This document shows positions 1-5,185 of a DNA stretch of 5,185 nt, piece after piece (position 1 is the stretch's first letter; each line of letters starts with the position of its first letter). The stretch is taken from the NCBI GenBank assembly GCA_004524385.1, contig SDNM01000137.1:1-5185 (forward strand), in the 5' to 3' direction. The translations under genes were made by a program, and so were the position numbers. The notes under the pieces were generated by a model. That model was given only the letters and a program-made list of their open reading frames with translations. It was not told the DNA's origin and did no database searches. The DNA comes from Promethearchaeota archaeon. GTDB taxonomy: Archaea > Asgardarchaeota > Lokiarchaeia > Sigyniarchaeales > SOKP01.

Positions 1-599
1 AAGGCAAGCACTAACAGACAGCTAAAATACACAATTGAAATAAAAGACACAATTAATAATTTTTTCGCAAATTTTAGCTCATTCGCAATATTCGCTTTAC
101 GAGTTGCCCAATACCATAGCAAGAGATAAAATATAACATCACTCATTCCATCTATTGAATTATATACTTTGAAAAAAGTACCTAGGGTCAAGACATCTGG
201 ATCAGAGACACCTGTAATTGAGTATCTCGTGTACGTAAGCGGGGCAAAAATCGCAACATACCCGTCCAATAAATCATAAAAGGTGTGAGTTAACATACCA
301 AACGCAAACGCAAGAGAAAATAAAAATACCCATTTCAATTCCGTGCGCATTCGAGAAATTAAAAATCCAATGGGCACAACTAGTCCCATTGCGAAAAAAC
401 CATGAGTTACTGTTCGATGAATAAACATTGCGTTATTAATATTCCCTGTGAATAGAAATATAATAATACTTGCAAGTATATCTATGTCGGGAAAGATACT
501 CCCCCATACTATACCCCACTTGGCTTTTTTATATTTCTCATTTCTAATAAAACTGGCAAATACAAGCCCAGATAATAAATGTAATCCCCCCATTGTCAT
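1..599 (-). CDS. DUF457/YdjM-family membrane protein, putative metal-dependent hydrolase (3' end outside window)
   Basis: An open frame runs from ATG at 599 off the left edge, giving 199 codons with no stop, so the C-terminus is missing. The protein begins MTMGGLHLLSG. It carries the spaced polar motifs of the DUF457 (YdjM, 'inner membrane-associated putative hydrolase') family: H7, PDID at 37-40, HRTVTH at 61-66, and HTFYD at 105-109. These His and Asp residues are the predicted metal ligands of the family, whose reaction is unknown. Hydrophobic stretches at about 43-51, 67-82, 89-103, 155-166 and 181-198 indicate a polytopic membrane protein. The in-frame stop TAA at 617-615 lies just upstream, so the start is ATG 599 or ATG 593. 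A weak AAGG (612-609) sits 9 nt before ATG 599, which I chose. The gene is divergent from nfo. Family assignment is good; molecular function is unknown. Confidence 0.82.
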   Translation of the reverse strand, partial: MTMGGLHLLSGLVFASFIRNEKYKKAKWGIVWGSIFPDIDILASIIIFLFTGNINNAMFIHRTVTHGFFAMGLVVPIGFLISRMRTELKWVFLFSLAFAFGMLTHTFYDLLDGYVAIFAPLTYTRYSITGVSDPDVLTLGTFFKVYNSIDGMSDVIFYLLLWYWATRKANIANELKFAKKLLIVSFISIVYFSCLLVLA

Positions 600-704
600 G
601 AAGAATAACCTTGTTTAGATATTTATTTAATTTAAATATAATAATAATATTTAGATTAAAAACCTAATATAATTATAATAGTATTTTTTTTAGGTGAGAT
701 ATTG
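600..704. promoter_or_regulatory. Divergent promoter region between the DUF457 gene and nfo
   Basis: This 105-bp, almost purely A/T spacer must hold the start signals for both divergent genes. The best TATA-like box for nfo is TTTAAATATA at 631-640, close to the archaeal TTTAWATA consensus. It would place transcription start near 660-665 and leave a leader of about 40 nt. The same A/T block read on the minus strand (TATTTAAA, 638-631) could serve the DUF457 gene. A second candidate, AATATAATTA, lies near 666-675. The exact box is an inference because nearly any part of the spacer is A/T-rich. No operator-like dyad stood out. Confidence 0.4.
692..697 (+). promoter_or_regulatory. Ribosome binding site deciding the nfo start
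   Basis: AGGTGA is complementary to the archaeal 16S rRNA 3' end. It lies 7 nt before ATG 705 but only 4 nt before the alternative TTG at 702. The spacing favours ATG 705, which also gives the usual family N-terminus (MRLGAHMSVSGG). Confidence 0.7.
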
Positions 705-1577
705 ATGAGATTGGGTGCCCATATGAGCGTAAGTGGTGGAAAATATATGGCTTTAATTAGAGGAAAGGAACTTGGATGTGAAGCGATACAAGTTTTTATT
801 AGAAATGTACGCGGATGGTCATCGGGACCATTAAAACAAGAAGAAATAGACGAATTTTTGAAAAAAAGAAATGAATTAGAAAATGATATTTGGCCAGTTA
901 TAAGTCACAATAGCTATCTTATTAATCTCGCTAGTACTGATAAAGAAAAGTTGGAAAAATCATATAACGCTATGTTAGACGAACTTATAAAAGCAGAAAA
1001 ATTAAAATTAGAATTTGAAAACATGCATCCAGGAGTTATTCCTGTAGCTGATAAAGATAATATTACGAAATCTGAAGCATTATATCAAATTGCTGAACAA
1101 TTAAATAAATTAATGGATGAAACTAAAGATTCAAATTTGATTATTTTATTAGAAACCACGGCAGGCCAGGGAAAAGGACTGGGTAATAAATTTCATCATT
1201 TTAAAACTATCATTGATAAAATTCAAAATAAAGATAGAATTGGTATATGCTTTGATACTGCCCATTCTTTTGCTGCGGGTTATGATTATACCACGAAAAA
1301 GAAGTATAACAAGATGTGGGAAGATTTTGATGACACTATTGGATTAGAATATCTGTTTGCTTTCCATTTAAACGATACAGATAAAGAATGTGGATCTAGA
1401 GTAGATAGACATATTCATATAGGACAAGGGAAAATAGGGAAAGAACCGTTTGGATTCTTTATTAACGATGAAAATTTTAAAGATCATCCTGGTATTCTAG
1501 AGACCCCAAAAGGTAAAGATATGAAAGAAGATATAATGAATTTAAAAATTTTAAAATCTTTAAGAAAAAGTAAATGA
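705..1577 (+). CDS. nfo: Endonuclease IV (AP endonuclease, Nfo family)
   Basis: Predicted to cleave the phosphodiester bond 5' of abasic sites in DNA during base excision repair, using three bound zinc ions in a TIM barrel. The 290-residue length is normal for the family. All nine metal ligands known from E. coli Nfo can be placed: H68 (SHNSYLINLAS), H108 (ENMHPG), E150 (LLETTAGQG), D184 and H187 (CFDTAHSFAAGYD), H221 (FHLNDT), D234 and H236 (GSRVDRHIHIGQG) and E266 (GILETP). The opening GAHMSVSGG is also typical. ATG 705 is chosen over TTG 702 because of RBS spacing. The loop after H108 reads HPGVIP instead of the common HPGSH, a local variation that leaves the ligand intact. The gene stands alone on the plus strand, divergent from the DUF457 gene and convergent with the SET gene. 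Its TGA stop is the first three bases of a perfect inverted repeat. Confidence 0.97.
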   Translation: MRLGAHMSVSGGKYMALIRGKELGCEAIQVFIRNVRGWSSGPLKQEEIDEFLKKRNELENDIWPVISHNSYLINLASTDKEKLEKSYNAMLDELIKAEKLKLEFENMHPGVIPVADKDNITKSEALYQIAEQLNKLMDETKDSNLIILLETTAGQGKGLGNKFHHFKTIIDKIQNKDRIGICFDTAHSFAAGYDYTTKKKYNKMWEDFDDTIGLEYLFAFHLNDTDKECGSRVDRHIHIGQGKIGKEPFGFFINDENFKDHPGILETPKGKDMKEDIMNLKILKSLRKSK

Positions 1578-1599
1578 GAATTAAAAAATTTAATTCTCA
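1575..1599. terminator. Perfect inverted repeat between convergent genes, candidate bidirectional terminator
   Basis: TGAGAATTAAA (1575-1585) and TTTAATTCTCA (1589-1599) are exact reverse complements separated by AAA. This gives an 11-bp stem with a 3-nt loop. The left arm begins with the nfo stop TGA, and the right part holds the SET gene stop (TAA on the minus strand, 1592-1590). On the minus strand a six-T tract (1588-1583) immediately follows the SET stop, which fits archaeal T-tract termination of that gene. The plus strand has only a short T run. The symmetry is seen directly; a terminator role is inferred. Confidence 0.6.
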
Positions 1600-1991
1600 A
1601 CTTCAAACCACACGGGACTCTTATCGTCTACGACTCCATTGTAATTTACTGTTAGCTCTTCGTCTTTTGCGATATCCTGTTCAGCATAATACTCAATAGT
1701 TAAATTGTTGTAATCGTATTCATATCTTAAATTCGGAGAATATGAATGATTGATGAATTGGCATGCACTTAATGGTACTGCTGCTGGGTTCTCCCCATTA
1801 TATTTTGGGTCGTCCCATTCGAAGCAATATGACCAAAATATTGTATCCGCTAGTTTTTCATAGTCATCATTTGAAATTAATAGTATATGACCCACCTCGA
1901 CGAGTGTCCCTTTTTTGATATTTTTTTTTGCAAATGCCCCTCTTCCTTTTCTAGAATTTTTTATTCGTTTTATTTCAATAAAATCATGCAT
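1590..1991 (-). CDS. Stand-alone SET-domain protein, putative protein-lysine methyltransferase
   Basis: Predicted to transfer a methyl group from S-adenosylmethionine to a lysine side chain; the target is unknown. The 133-residue protein is little more than a SET core. It has GRGAFA (16-21) and KKGTLVE (26-32) at the start. The cofactor-site motif NHSYSPN is at 81-87, and the segment ELTVNYNG at 112-119 carries the conserved catalytic-type Tyr117. It ends with the DDKSPVWFE tail that small prokaryotic SET proteins commonly have after NYNG, so it appears complete. There are no pre-SET or post-SET cysteine clusters. I chose ATG 1991 because GTGAT (2000-1996) lies 4 nt upstream as a possible binding site. 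GTG 2000 is an alternative start (three more residues), with no binding site before it. It is separated from the upstream isomerase by 178 bp, so it is probably its own unit. Confidence 0.9.
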   Translation of the reverse strand: MHDFIEIKRIKNSRKGRGAFAKKNIKKGTLVEVGHILLISNDDYEKLADTIFWSYCFEWDDPKYNGENPAAVPLSACQFINHSYSPNLRYEYDYNNLTIEYYAEQDIAKDEELTVNYNGVVDDKSPVWFEVEN

Positions 1992-2000
1992 CGAAATCAC

Positions 2001-2169
2001 AAATTAAAGTGAGATATGTAAATAAATAATTTTAGGGTAATAAAATTTAAAATTAATAAAATTTCAATATATTCATTCATAAAATCATCATTTTACAAGG
2101 AAGGAAGTTTAAAATATTTTATACTTTAGTTAAATAAATTATTTATTCTTTTTTAGCTTATTATTATTC
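2001..2169 (-). promoter_or_regulatory. AT-rich leader/promoter region of the SET gene
   Basis: This is the longest gene-free stretch in the window. It separates the isomerase stop from the SET gene start, both on the minus strand. Two TATA-like boxes are possible: TTTATTTA (2026-2019), which would give a start near 2000 and almost no leader, and TATAAAAT (2123-2116), which would leave a leader of about 100 nt. An 11-bp direct repeat, TAATAAAATTT (plus strand), occurs at 2038-2048 and 2054-2064. A small inverted repeat, TAAAAT/ATTTTA, lies at 2080-2095. I found no open frame or structured RNA. With composition this biased, the repeats may be chance. Confidence 0.35.
2105..2126. promoter_or_regulatory. 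22-bp imperfect dyad, possible operator
   Basis: The half-sites AAGTTTAAAAT (2105-2115) and ATTTTATACTT (2116-2126) are reverse complements at 10 of 11 positions. The central AAAATATTTT is fully palindromic. On the minus strand the dyad contains TATAAAAT, so a dimeric regulator here would overlap a possible TATA box of the SET gene. The symmetry is visible. A regulatory role is inferred and weakened by the strong A/T bias, in which such dyads arise by chance. Confidence 0.3.
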
Positions 2170-2757
2170 TTATTCTATTGATGCATGGCGTTTATCAATA
2201 TCTTCTTCACTTACACCTAAAATATTCATTAATATTGCTCCAATTGAATCTAAAACCGATAAAGATGAGATATCAAATAAACTCGTATAGGGAGCTAATG
2301 TTTTTTCAGAAATAGCTTTATCCTTGCTTTTTCCTTCAACTCTGATAATAAAATCTGATAATTTTCCAATAGTGCTGGTTATGTTTGTTGTGAAGAATGC
2401 AATTTTACCGCCGATTTCTTTCGCTTTTTGGGTAATTGCGACAGATGAAGGTGTTTCACCACTTCCGCTAATCATGATTAACAAATCATTTTGAGTATAT
2501 CGGTGAGTCACAGCATCAGAAATGAAACAGGAGTCAATTCCTAAATGCATTAATCTTTGTGCAAAACATCGCCCCACAAATCCGGATCGACCTGCACCAT
2601 ATATAAATACTCTATTTTTTAAGTTTCTAACTTTAAGGATTAAATCAATTAAATCCAGAACATCGTTTTTATTAATATTATTAATATTTTTCCTTATTTG
2701 ATTAGCTATTTCATTCATAGTTTCGTCAAAAATCTCTTTCATTTTTTCATTATTCAT
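2170..2757 (-). CDS. 6-phospho-3-hexuloisomerase (PHI)-like SIS-domain protein
   Basis: Predicted to interconvert D-arabino-hex-3-ulose 6-phosphate and fructose 6-phosphate. Many archaea run this step towards pentose phosphates, and methylotrophs use it to fix formaldehyde. The 195 residues form one SIS domain. After an N-terminal helix come IYGAGRSG (52-59), GRCFAQRLMHLG (62-73) and the phosphate-binding loop SGSGETPSS (97-105). The C-terminal part has TLAPYTSLFD (153-162) and the family-typical end DKRHASIE (188-195) with His191. At the position where characterised PHI enzymes have Glu in a FE(E/Q) segment, this protein has Asp162, so activity is not assured. I chose ATG 2757 because GGGGGA (2770-2765) precedes it by 7 nt. 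ATG 2772 (five more residues) is possible but has no binding site. It is last in the transporter operon, 9-24 bp after the PhoU/TrkA_C gene. No hexulose-phosphate synthase gene is in view. Confidence 0.85.
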   Translation of the reverse strand: MNNEKMKEIFDETMNEIANQIRKNINNINKNDVLDLIDLILKVRNLKNRVFIYGAGRSGFVGRCFAQRLMHLGIDSCFISDAVTHRYTQNDLLIMISGSGETPSSVAITQKAKEIGGKIAFFTTNITSTIGKLSDFIIRVEGKSKDKAISEKTLAPYTSLFDISSLSVLDSIGAILMNILGVSEEDIDKRHASIE

Positions 2758-2781
2758 AATATTTTCCCCCATTTAATTTTA

Positions 2782-4023
2782 TTAATCTTTAAATTTCTCT
2801 GGATGTACACATTTCCGCCACTGATCAACGGTTTCTTTTGGCCCCAATCCAATGAGCAAATCATTTTTTTCAAATACAAAATCTGGCTTAAAACTGTATA
2901 TCCATTTGTTTTCTCGTTTCAATGCTATAATATGAAATCCACGTTTATAGCGACTATCCTGAAGTTCTTCATAAGTTTTATTTCTAAAAAATGAATCTTC
3001 CGATAATGTTTCTCTTACAACAATCTCTGGGGTTTCATCAATTGCCAATTGAAATATCTGATGTGGTTCAAATCCTTTAACTATATTCTCCGCAATATTT
3101 GCAGCTGCATCAGCAATTAGTTCACAGGAAAAAACAATTCTCATTATTCCAGTAAGATCTCTAGGATATTTGAACAATTGAGCGAGTTCCAATAAGTCTT
3201 TTTCAAAAGCGACATTTAAACCGTCCATAAATTCTTCTATTTCTAAAATATCTTCAGCAACTTCATAATTATTAAAAAATAATGCTGCAAATGCTAATTC
3301 AATCATTGTTTCAGAAATATCTGTAATTAAAATATAATTCCTTTTGAGCTCTTCGAGTTTTTCCATAATCTCAGGATTTTCGAGTTCCTCAAATGATTTG
3401 ATTTCTTTATCTCCAATTTCAAAAGAAAAAGGTTCTTCATCGCGACATCTATCTTTCACATCCTTAATAGGTTGAATTTCACCTTTAATAATTAAGATAT
3501 CATTCTCAAGAATTTTTTCGTCTTTACTGAAAAGCCATTTATCTCCTCTTTTTATAGCTATTAAATCTACACCATGTTTCGATCTAAAGTGCACATCTTT
3601 TCGGTATTGTCCACTAAATTCACATTTCTTTTTTACTGAAATTTTAACAATAGGCTCTGGGACATAGTCCCAGAAGAGTTGTGTAAATTGAGAAATATCT
3701 GTGTTAACATAAACAACACGAGCAATATCAGAAAGAGCATCTGAAATTTTATCAATTGACGAGCCCAAAACAATAATAGGTTCCAATTTTTTAGCTTCTT
3801 CAAATCTTCTGGGTCGAGATTGAATTATCTGTGTATTCAAAAGGAAAGTGAGTTCATGGATTCTCTGTTCAATTTTGTATGTTTCATCAGCTAACTCCTT
3901 GCTCCTAAACTTAATAGCCGAATATGCTAAGTCGATCATTAGATCGATATTTTGCTTCATTTCCCTTAAAATATCTTTTAAGGATAAAGGCTGATATTTA
4001 AATTTCTTTTTTTTTGCTGGCAT
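2782..4023 (-). CDS. PhoU-TrkA_C-PhoU-TrkA_C protein, probable regulator of the adjacent MgtE-like transporter
   Basis: A soluble 413-residue protein made of two copies of a helical PhoU-like unit followed by a TrkA_C (RCK C-terminal) unit. The approximate order is PhoU 15-105, TrkA_C 122-190, PhoU 218-320 and TrkA_C 328-405. The duplication shows in paired segments. MIDLAYSAIKFRSKELADE (29-47) matches MIELAFAALFFNNYEVAED (240-258). GVDLIAIKRGDKWLFS (151-166) matches GFHIIALKRENKWIYS (362-377). There are no membrane spans and no channel pore, so names such as 'potassium channel protein' would mislead. It belongs with the archaeal PhoU/TrkA_C family (COG3273 as I recall it). TrkA_C domains in other proteins bind small ligands that gate cation transport. 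Its place after two MgtE-like genes suggests it gates that transporter. The N-terminus is basic (MPAKKKKFK). GAGTGA (4039-4034) lies 10 nt before ATG 4023. The specific ion and ligand are unknown. Confidence 0.88.
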   Translation of the reverse strand: MPAKKKKFKYQPLSLKDILREMKQNIDLMIDLAYSAIKFRSKELADETYKIEQRIHELTFLLNTQIIQSRPRRFEEAKKLEPIIVLGSSIDKISDALSDIARVVYVNTDISQFTQLFWDYVPEPIVKISVKKKCEFSGQYRKDVHFRSKHGVDLIAIKRGDKWLFSKDEKILENDILIIKGEIQPIKDVKDRCRDEEPFSFEIGDKEIKSFEELENPEIMEKLEELKRNYILITDISETMIELAFAALFFNNYEVAEDILEIEEFMDGLNVAFEKDLLELAQLFKYPRDLTGIMRIVFSCELIADAAANIAENIVKGFEPHQIFQLAIDETPEIVVRETLSEDSFFRNKTYEELQDSRYKRGFHIIALKRENKWIYSFKPDFVFEKNDLLIGLGPKETVDQWRKCVHPEKFKD

Positions 4024-4060
4024 CTACTTTAATTCACTCATATACTTCTATTTTTTAATT

Positions 4061-4612
4061 TTATATAAATATTGTGATAAAAACAATTAAGAAAAAAGGC
4101 GTAAGAAAATCTGCCAATGATGTTATGAACGGAATTAAGAAATTATTAGGATCTTTTCCTCTCTTAAATAACAATATTGAACTAATGAATAATGAGATGA
4201 ACATAATGAAAAATAATAATAAAATTGTAAGAAGGAGAATGAAAATAATTAGGAAAGGATTAAATATTTTAATTCTTATTGTTATCGCTAATATATAACC
4301 TAAAGCGATTAAAACTATTAAACTTAAAAGAATTGTGGTGAGTAAACCAAAAAAATTCTCTTTTAATCTTTCTGATTTCTGAACTTTTGGTGGCAATGTA
4401 CCGATATATAAGGCAGAGGTAATTCGAGACACTAAAACTGTTGAGATATCTCCAATTAACGAATTTAATGAGGGAAGTATTAATAATATAATTGGAATCG
4501 CATAGAAGAGTTCTTGATTTGCAGATAACAGAGTTCCAGAAAGTAATCCCATAAACGACGATATTAATACTATTATTAAAGATTCCTTGATTATTTTCCA
4601 AAAATACTTCAT
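4061..4612 (-). CDS. MgtE/SLC41-like divalent cation transporter, second membrane half
   Basis: A 183-residue membrane protein equivalent to one MgtE integral-membrane domain (PF01769 type). It lacks the cytoplasmic N and CBS domains of bacterial MgtE. Hydrophobic spans lie at about 11-30, 37-53, 91-112, 117-148 (perhaps two merged) and 164-183. Motifs parallel those of the upstream half: LPSLNSLIGD (46-55), SRITSALYIG (62-71) and KDPNNFLIPFITSLADF (153-169). Asp168 is at the place of the pore Mg2+-binding Asp of MgtE. The usual GN of the first motif is GD here. ATG 4612 lies 3 bp after the stop of the first half, with a ribosome binding site inside that gene, so translation is probably coupled. 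It likely pairs with the first half to form a pseudo-symmetric transporter. Mg2+ is the likely substrate by family, but other divalent ions are possible. Confidence 0.88.
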   Translation of the reverse strand: MKYFWKIIKESLIIVLISSFMGLLSGTLLSANQELFYAIPIILLILPSLNSLIGDISTVLVSRITSALYIGTLPPKVQKSERLKENFFGLLTTILLSLIVLIALGYILAITIRIKIFNPFLIIFILLLTILLLFFIMFISLFISSILLFKRGKDPNNFLIPFITSLADFLTPFFLIVFITIFI

Positions 4613-4615
4613 TTC

Positions 4616-5176
4616 CTAAGGCACTCCAAATATAATTAATGTTATATAAAAACAAATAACAGTGAAAAAATCATCTATAGCTGTCATTAAAGGATTTACC
4701 GTATTATTTGGGTCTAATCCATATTTAAAACTAATATAGTTTAATAAAGTAGAACTGGGAATGGATATTAATAAGGTTAAAATAATCGAGATTGTTGATA
4801 TTAAAATAACAACTTCAATTGGCAGGATAAAAGTCCTTATAAGAAAAAGGTCAATCATAAATGAACATAGACCAATAAAAAAACCCGTAATAATTGCTAA
4901 AGAAAAGGTTGCTAGAGTATTTTGAACCCAGGATCTTTTATTGAATTCTCCTACAATAAAGTCTCTAGAAGTTCTAGCAATAAAAGGTCCACTTAAATTT
5001 CCTCTAAGAGAAAGTAAGGCGGGAACGATCATTATTAAAATAGGAAAACTCTTAAAAGGTAGAACTAATAATAAAAGCATAAACCCAGCGAAAATATCTC
5101 CGATAATGGAGATAATTTCAGAGGGAAATGTTTCTTTGATAATTTTGCTTTTACCTTTAGATTCATGCTGTTCCAT
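4616..5176 (-). CDS. MgtE/SLC41-like divalent cation transporter, first membrane half
   Basis: A 186-residue membrane protein and the first gene of the visible operon. After a short polar N-terminus (MEQHESKGKSK) come about five spans (roughly 23-41, 43-57, 87-107, 119-141 and 170-185). The family motifs are clear: VPALLSLRGN (51-60), ARTSRDFIVG (67-76) and GLDPNNTVNPLMTAIDDF (153-170). Asp169, next to Asp168, is at the position of the MgtE pore metal-binding Asp. No cytoplasmic N or CBS domain is attached, so regulation must come from elsewhere, plausibly the PhoU/TrkA_C protein. An in-frame stop TAA (5182-5180) lies just before ATG 5176, so the gene is complete although only 9 bases of upstream sequence are visible and they show no binding site. 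The promoter lies beyond the window. The stop TAG (4618-4616) is 3 bp before the next gene. Confidence 0.9.
   Translation of the reverse strand: MEQHESKGKSKIIKETFPSEIISIIGDIFAGFMLLLLVLPFKSFPILIMIVPALLSLRGNLSGPFIARTSRDFIVGEFNKRSWVQNTLATFSLAIITGFFIGLCSFMIDLFLIRTFILPIEVVILISTISIILTLLISIPSSTLLNYISFKYGLDPNNTVNPLMTAIDDFFTVICFYITLIIFGVP
4622..4627 (-). promoter_or_regulatory. Ribosome binding site for the second MgtE-like half, inside the first half
   Basis: GGAGTG on the minus strand lies 9 nt before ATG 4612, within the last codons of the upstream gene (its stop is 4618-4616). This fixes the start of the second half. It also suggests that ribosomes finishing the first half reinitiate on the second, which would keep the two subunits near equal amounts. 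Confidence 0.6.
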
Positions 5177-5185
5177 TTTTTAACG

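Noticed and set aside
2698..2994. Open frame of 98 codons on the plus strand
   Set aside because: It lies antisense to the well-supported isomerase and PhoU/TrkA_C genes, has no family features and is explained as a shadow frame in A/T-rich DNA.
4024..4041. Five-codon minus-strand leader frame (MSELK then TAG) abutting the ATG of the PhoU/TrkA_C gene
   Set aside because: Such a short frame is easily chance, and the GAGTGA inside it serves better as the ribosome binding site of the downstream gene.
4074..4298. Open frame of 74 codons on the plus strand with a basic N-terminus
   Set aside because: It is the complement of the hydrophobic second MgtE-like half. Reverse reading of Leu/Ile-rich codons yields Lys/Asn-rich peptides, and there is no independent evidence of a gene.
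4612..4616. Possible frameshift splitting one double-MgtE gene into two
   Set aside because: Each half has its own stop or start, a ribosome binding site for the second, and a full five-span domain with complete motifs, so two genuine genes are more likely than a broken fusion.
4269..4655. Open frame of 128 codons on the minus strand in another frame across both MgtE-like halves
   Set aside because: It overlaps two clear family members in a different frame and shows no domain pattern.
4941..5183. Open frame of 80 codons on the plus strand
   Set aside because: Antisense to the first MgtE-like half, with no supporting motif or binding site.

Overview
The window reads as AT-rich archaeal chromosome (my impression is about 30% GC, by eye and not counted). 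The archaeal call rests on four things. The PhoU/TrkA_C protein sits beside half-size MgtE/SLC41 membrane proteins, an arrangement I associate with archaea. The SIS-domain protein resembles archaeal 6-phospho-3-hexuloisomerase (PHI). Ribosome binding sites of the AGGTGA and GGAGTG type are present, and TATA-like boxes precede genes. An Asgard (Lokiarchaeia-like) or other low-GC euryarchaeal source is possible, but the sequence does not settle it.

Layout. On the minus strand at the left edge is the 5' part (199 codons) of a DUF457/YdjM-family membrane protein with predicted metal-ligand His and Asp residues. It is transcribed divergently from a complete plus-strand endonuclease IV gene (nfo) across a 105-bp AT-only-like spacer. 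nfo converges on a small stand-alone SET-domain protein gene (minus). The 12 bp between the stop codons lie inside a perfect 11-bp inverted repeat that holds both stop codons. A 178-bp AT-rich spacer, holding a 22-bp imperfect dyad, lies upstream of the SET gene.

The right half is one compact minus-strand operon. In transcription order it holds MgtE-like membrane half 1, MgtE-like membrane half 2, a PhoU-TrkA_C-PhoU-TrkA_C cytoplasmic protein, and the PHI-like sugar-phosphate isomerase. The gaps are 3, 37 and 9-24 bp. The first three genes make sense together: two different 5-helix halves would form a heterodimeric divalent-cation transporter or channel, and the duplicated PhoU/TrkA_C protein would be its cytoplasmic regulator. 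The isomerase at the end is the unexpected member. It either links cation supply to the ribulose-monophosphate/pentose route or merely shares the transcript.

No tRNA, rRNA, CRISPR, insertion sequence or attachment site was seen. The longest gene-free stretch is about 178 bp. There is no clear sign of a new defence or mobile system. The most informative oddities are the asymmetric split transporter with its duplicated regulator, the isomerase linkage together with an Asp in place of the usual Glu, and the stop-codon palindrome.
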